NCBI GenBank assembly: GCA_003694525.1
Contig: RFLK01000071.1
Span: forward strand, 1 to 6,594
Direction of reading: 5' to 3'
DNA from: Candidatus Woesearchaeota archaeon
GTDB lineage: Archaea; Nanobdellota; Nanobdellia; Woesearchaeales; ARS49
DNA: 6,594 nt
Shown: positions 4,902-6,594 of the stretch, one piece after another
Position numbering within the stretch: the stretch's first letter is position 1
How the letters are laid out: the number at the start of each line of letters is the position of its first letter
Position numbers and translations under genes: made by a program
Notes under the pieces: generated by a model
The model's database searches: none
What the model was told of the DNA's origin: nothing
What the model saw: only the letters and a program-made list of their open reading frames with translations

Positions 4902-6594
<1,693 letters not shown>

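Overview
The window reads as archaeal DNA, most likely from a DPANN-type lineage (Woesearchaeota-like); this is inferred from gene content and signals, not from a marker gene. Six protein-coding transcription units have an archaeal TATA box (BRE plus TTTAWA). For five of the genes the box lies only about 26-30 nt upstream of the ATG, leaving no room for a leader, so their mRNAs are probably leaderless. The signal peptidase has the archaeal Ser/His arrangement rather than the bacterial Ser/Lys pair. No convincing bacterial -35/-10 promoters were seen. The one strongly bacterial-looking element is a group I chaperonin operon (groES-groEL), a kind of gene that some archaea acquired by transfer.

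Layout. Positions 1-361 (minus strand) hold a 60-residue predicted lipoprotein, overlapping by ATGA an acidic protein that runs off the left edge. Positions 412-1557 (minus) encode a site-2-type intramembrane metalloprotease (M50) with an embedded PDZ domain. Diverging from it are two tandem, soluble Hanks-type Ser/Thr kinases (1663-2589 and 2678-3652, plus strand). They are paralogues that also share promoter sequence and a 67-nt, nearly identical block near the end of the kinase domain. Next comes an archaeal type I signal peptidase (3730-4308, plus) with its own TATA box and Shine-Dalgarno sequence. Convergent to it is a winged-helix DNA-binding protein (4339-4752, minus). A 149-nt regulatory gap then separates this regulator from the divergently transcribed groES (4902-5171) and groEL (5203 to the right edge, 464 codons visible).

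How the parts may work together. The chaperonin pair is a clear functional unit. The divergent winged-helix gene, with an inverted repeat over its own promoter and a helically phased direct repeat just upstream of the groES TATA box, is a plausible local heat-shock or stress regulator (inference). The left half combines membrane proteolysis (M50), signal-peptide cleavage (S26) and two protein kinases. This may be an envelope-stress or signalling neighbourhood, but each gene has its own promoter, so the link is only proximity.

Coding density is high. No gene-free stretch exceeds 300 bases, and no tRNA, rRNA, CRISPR array or mobile element was recognised.
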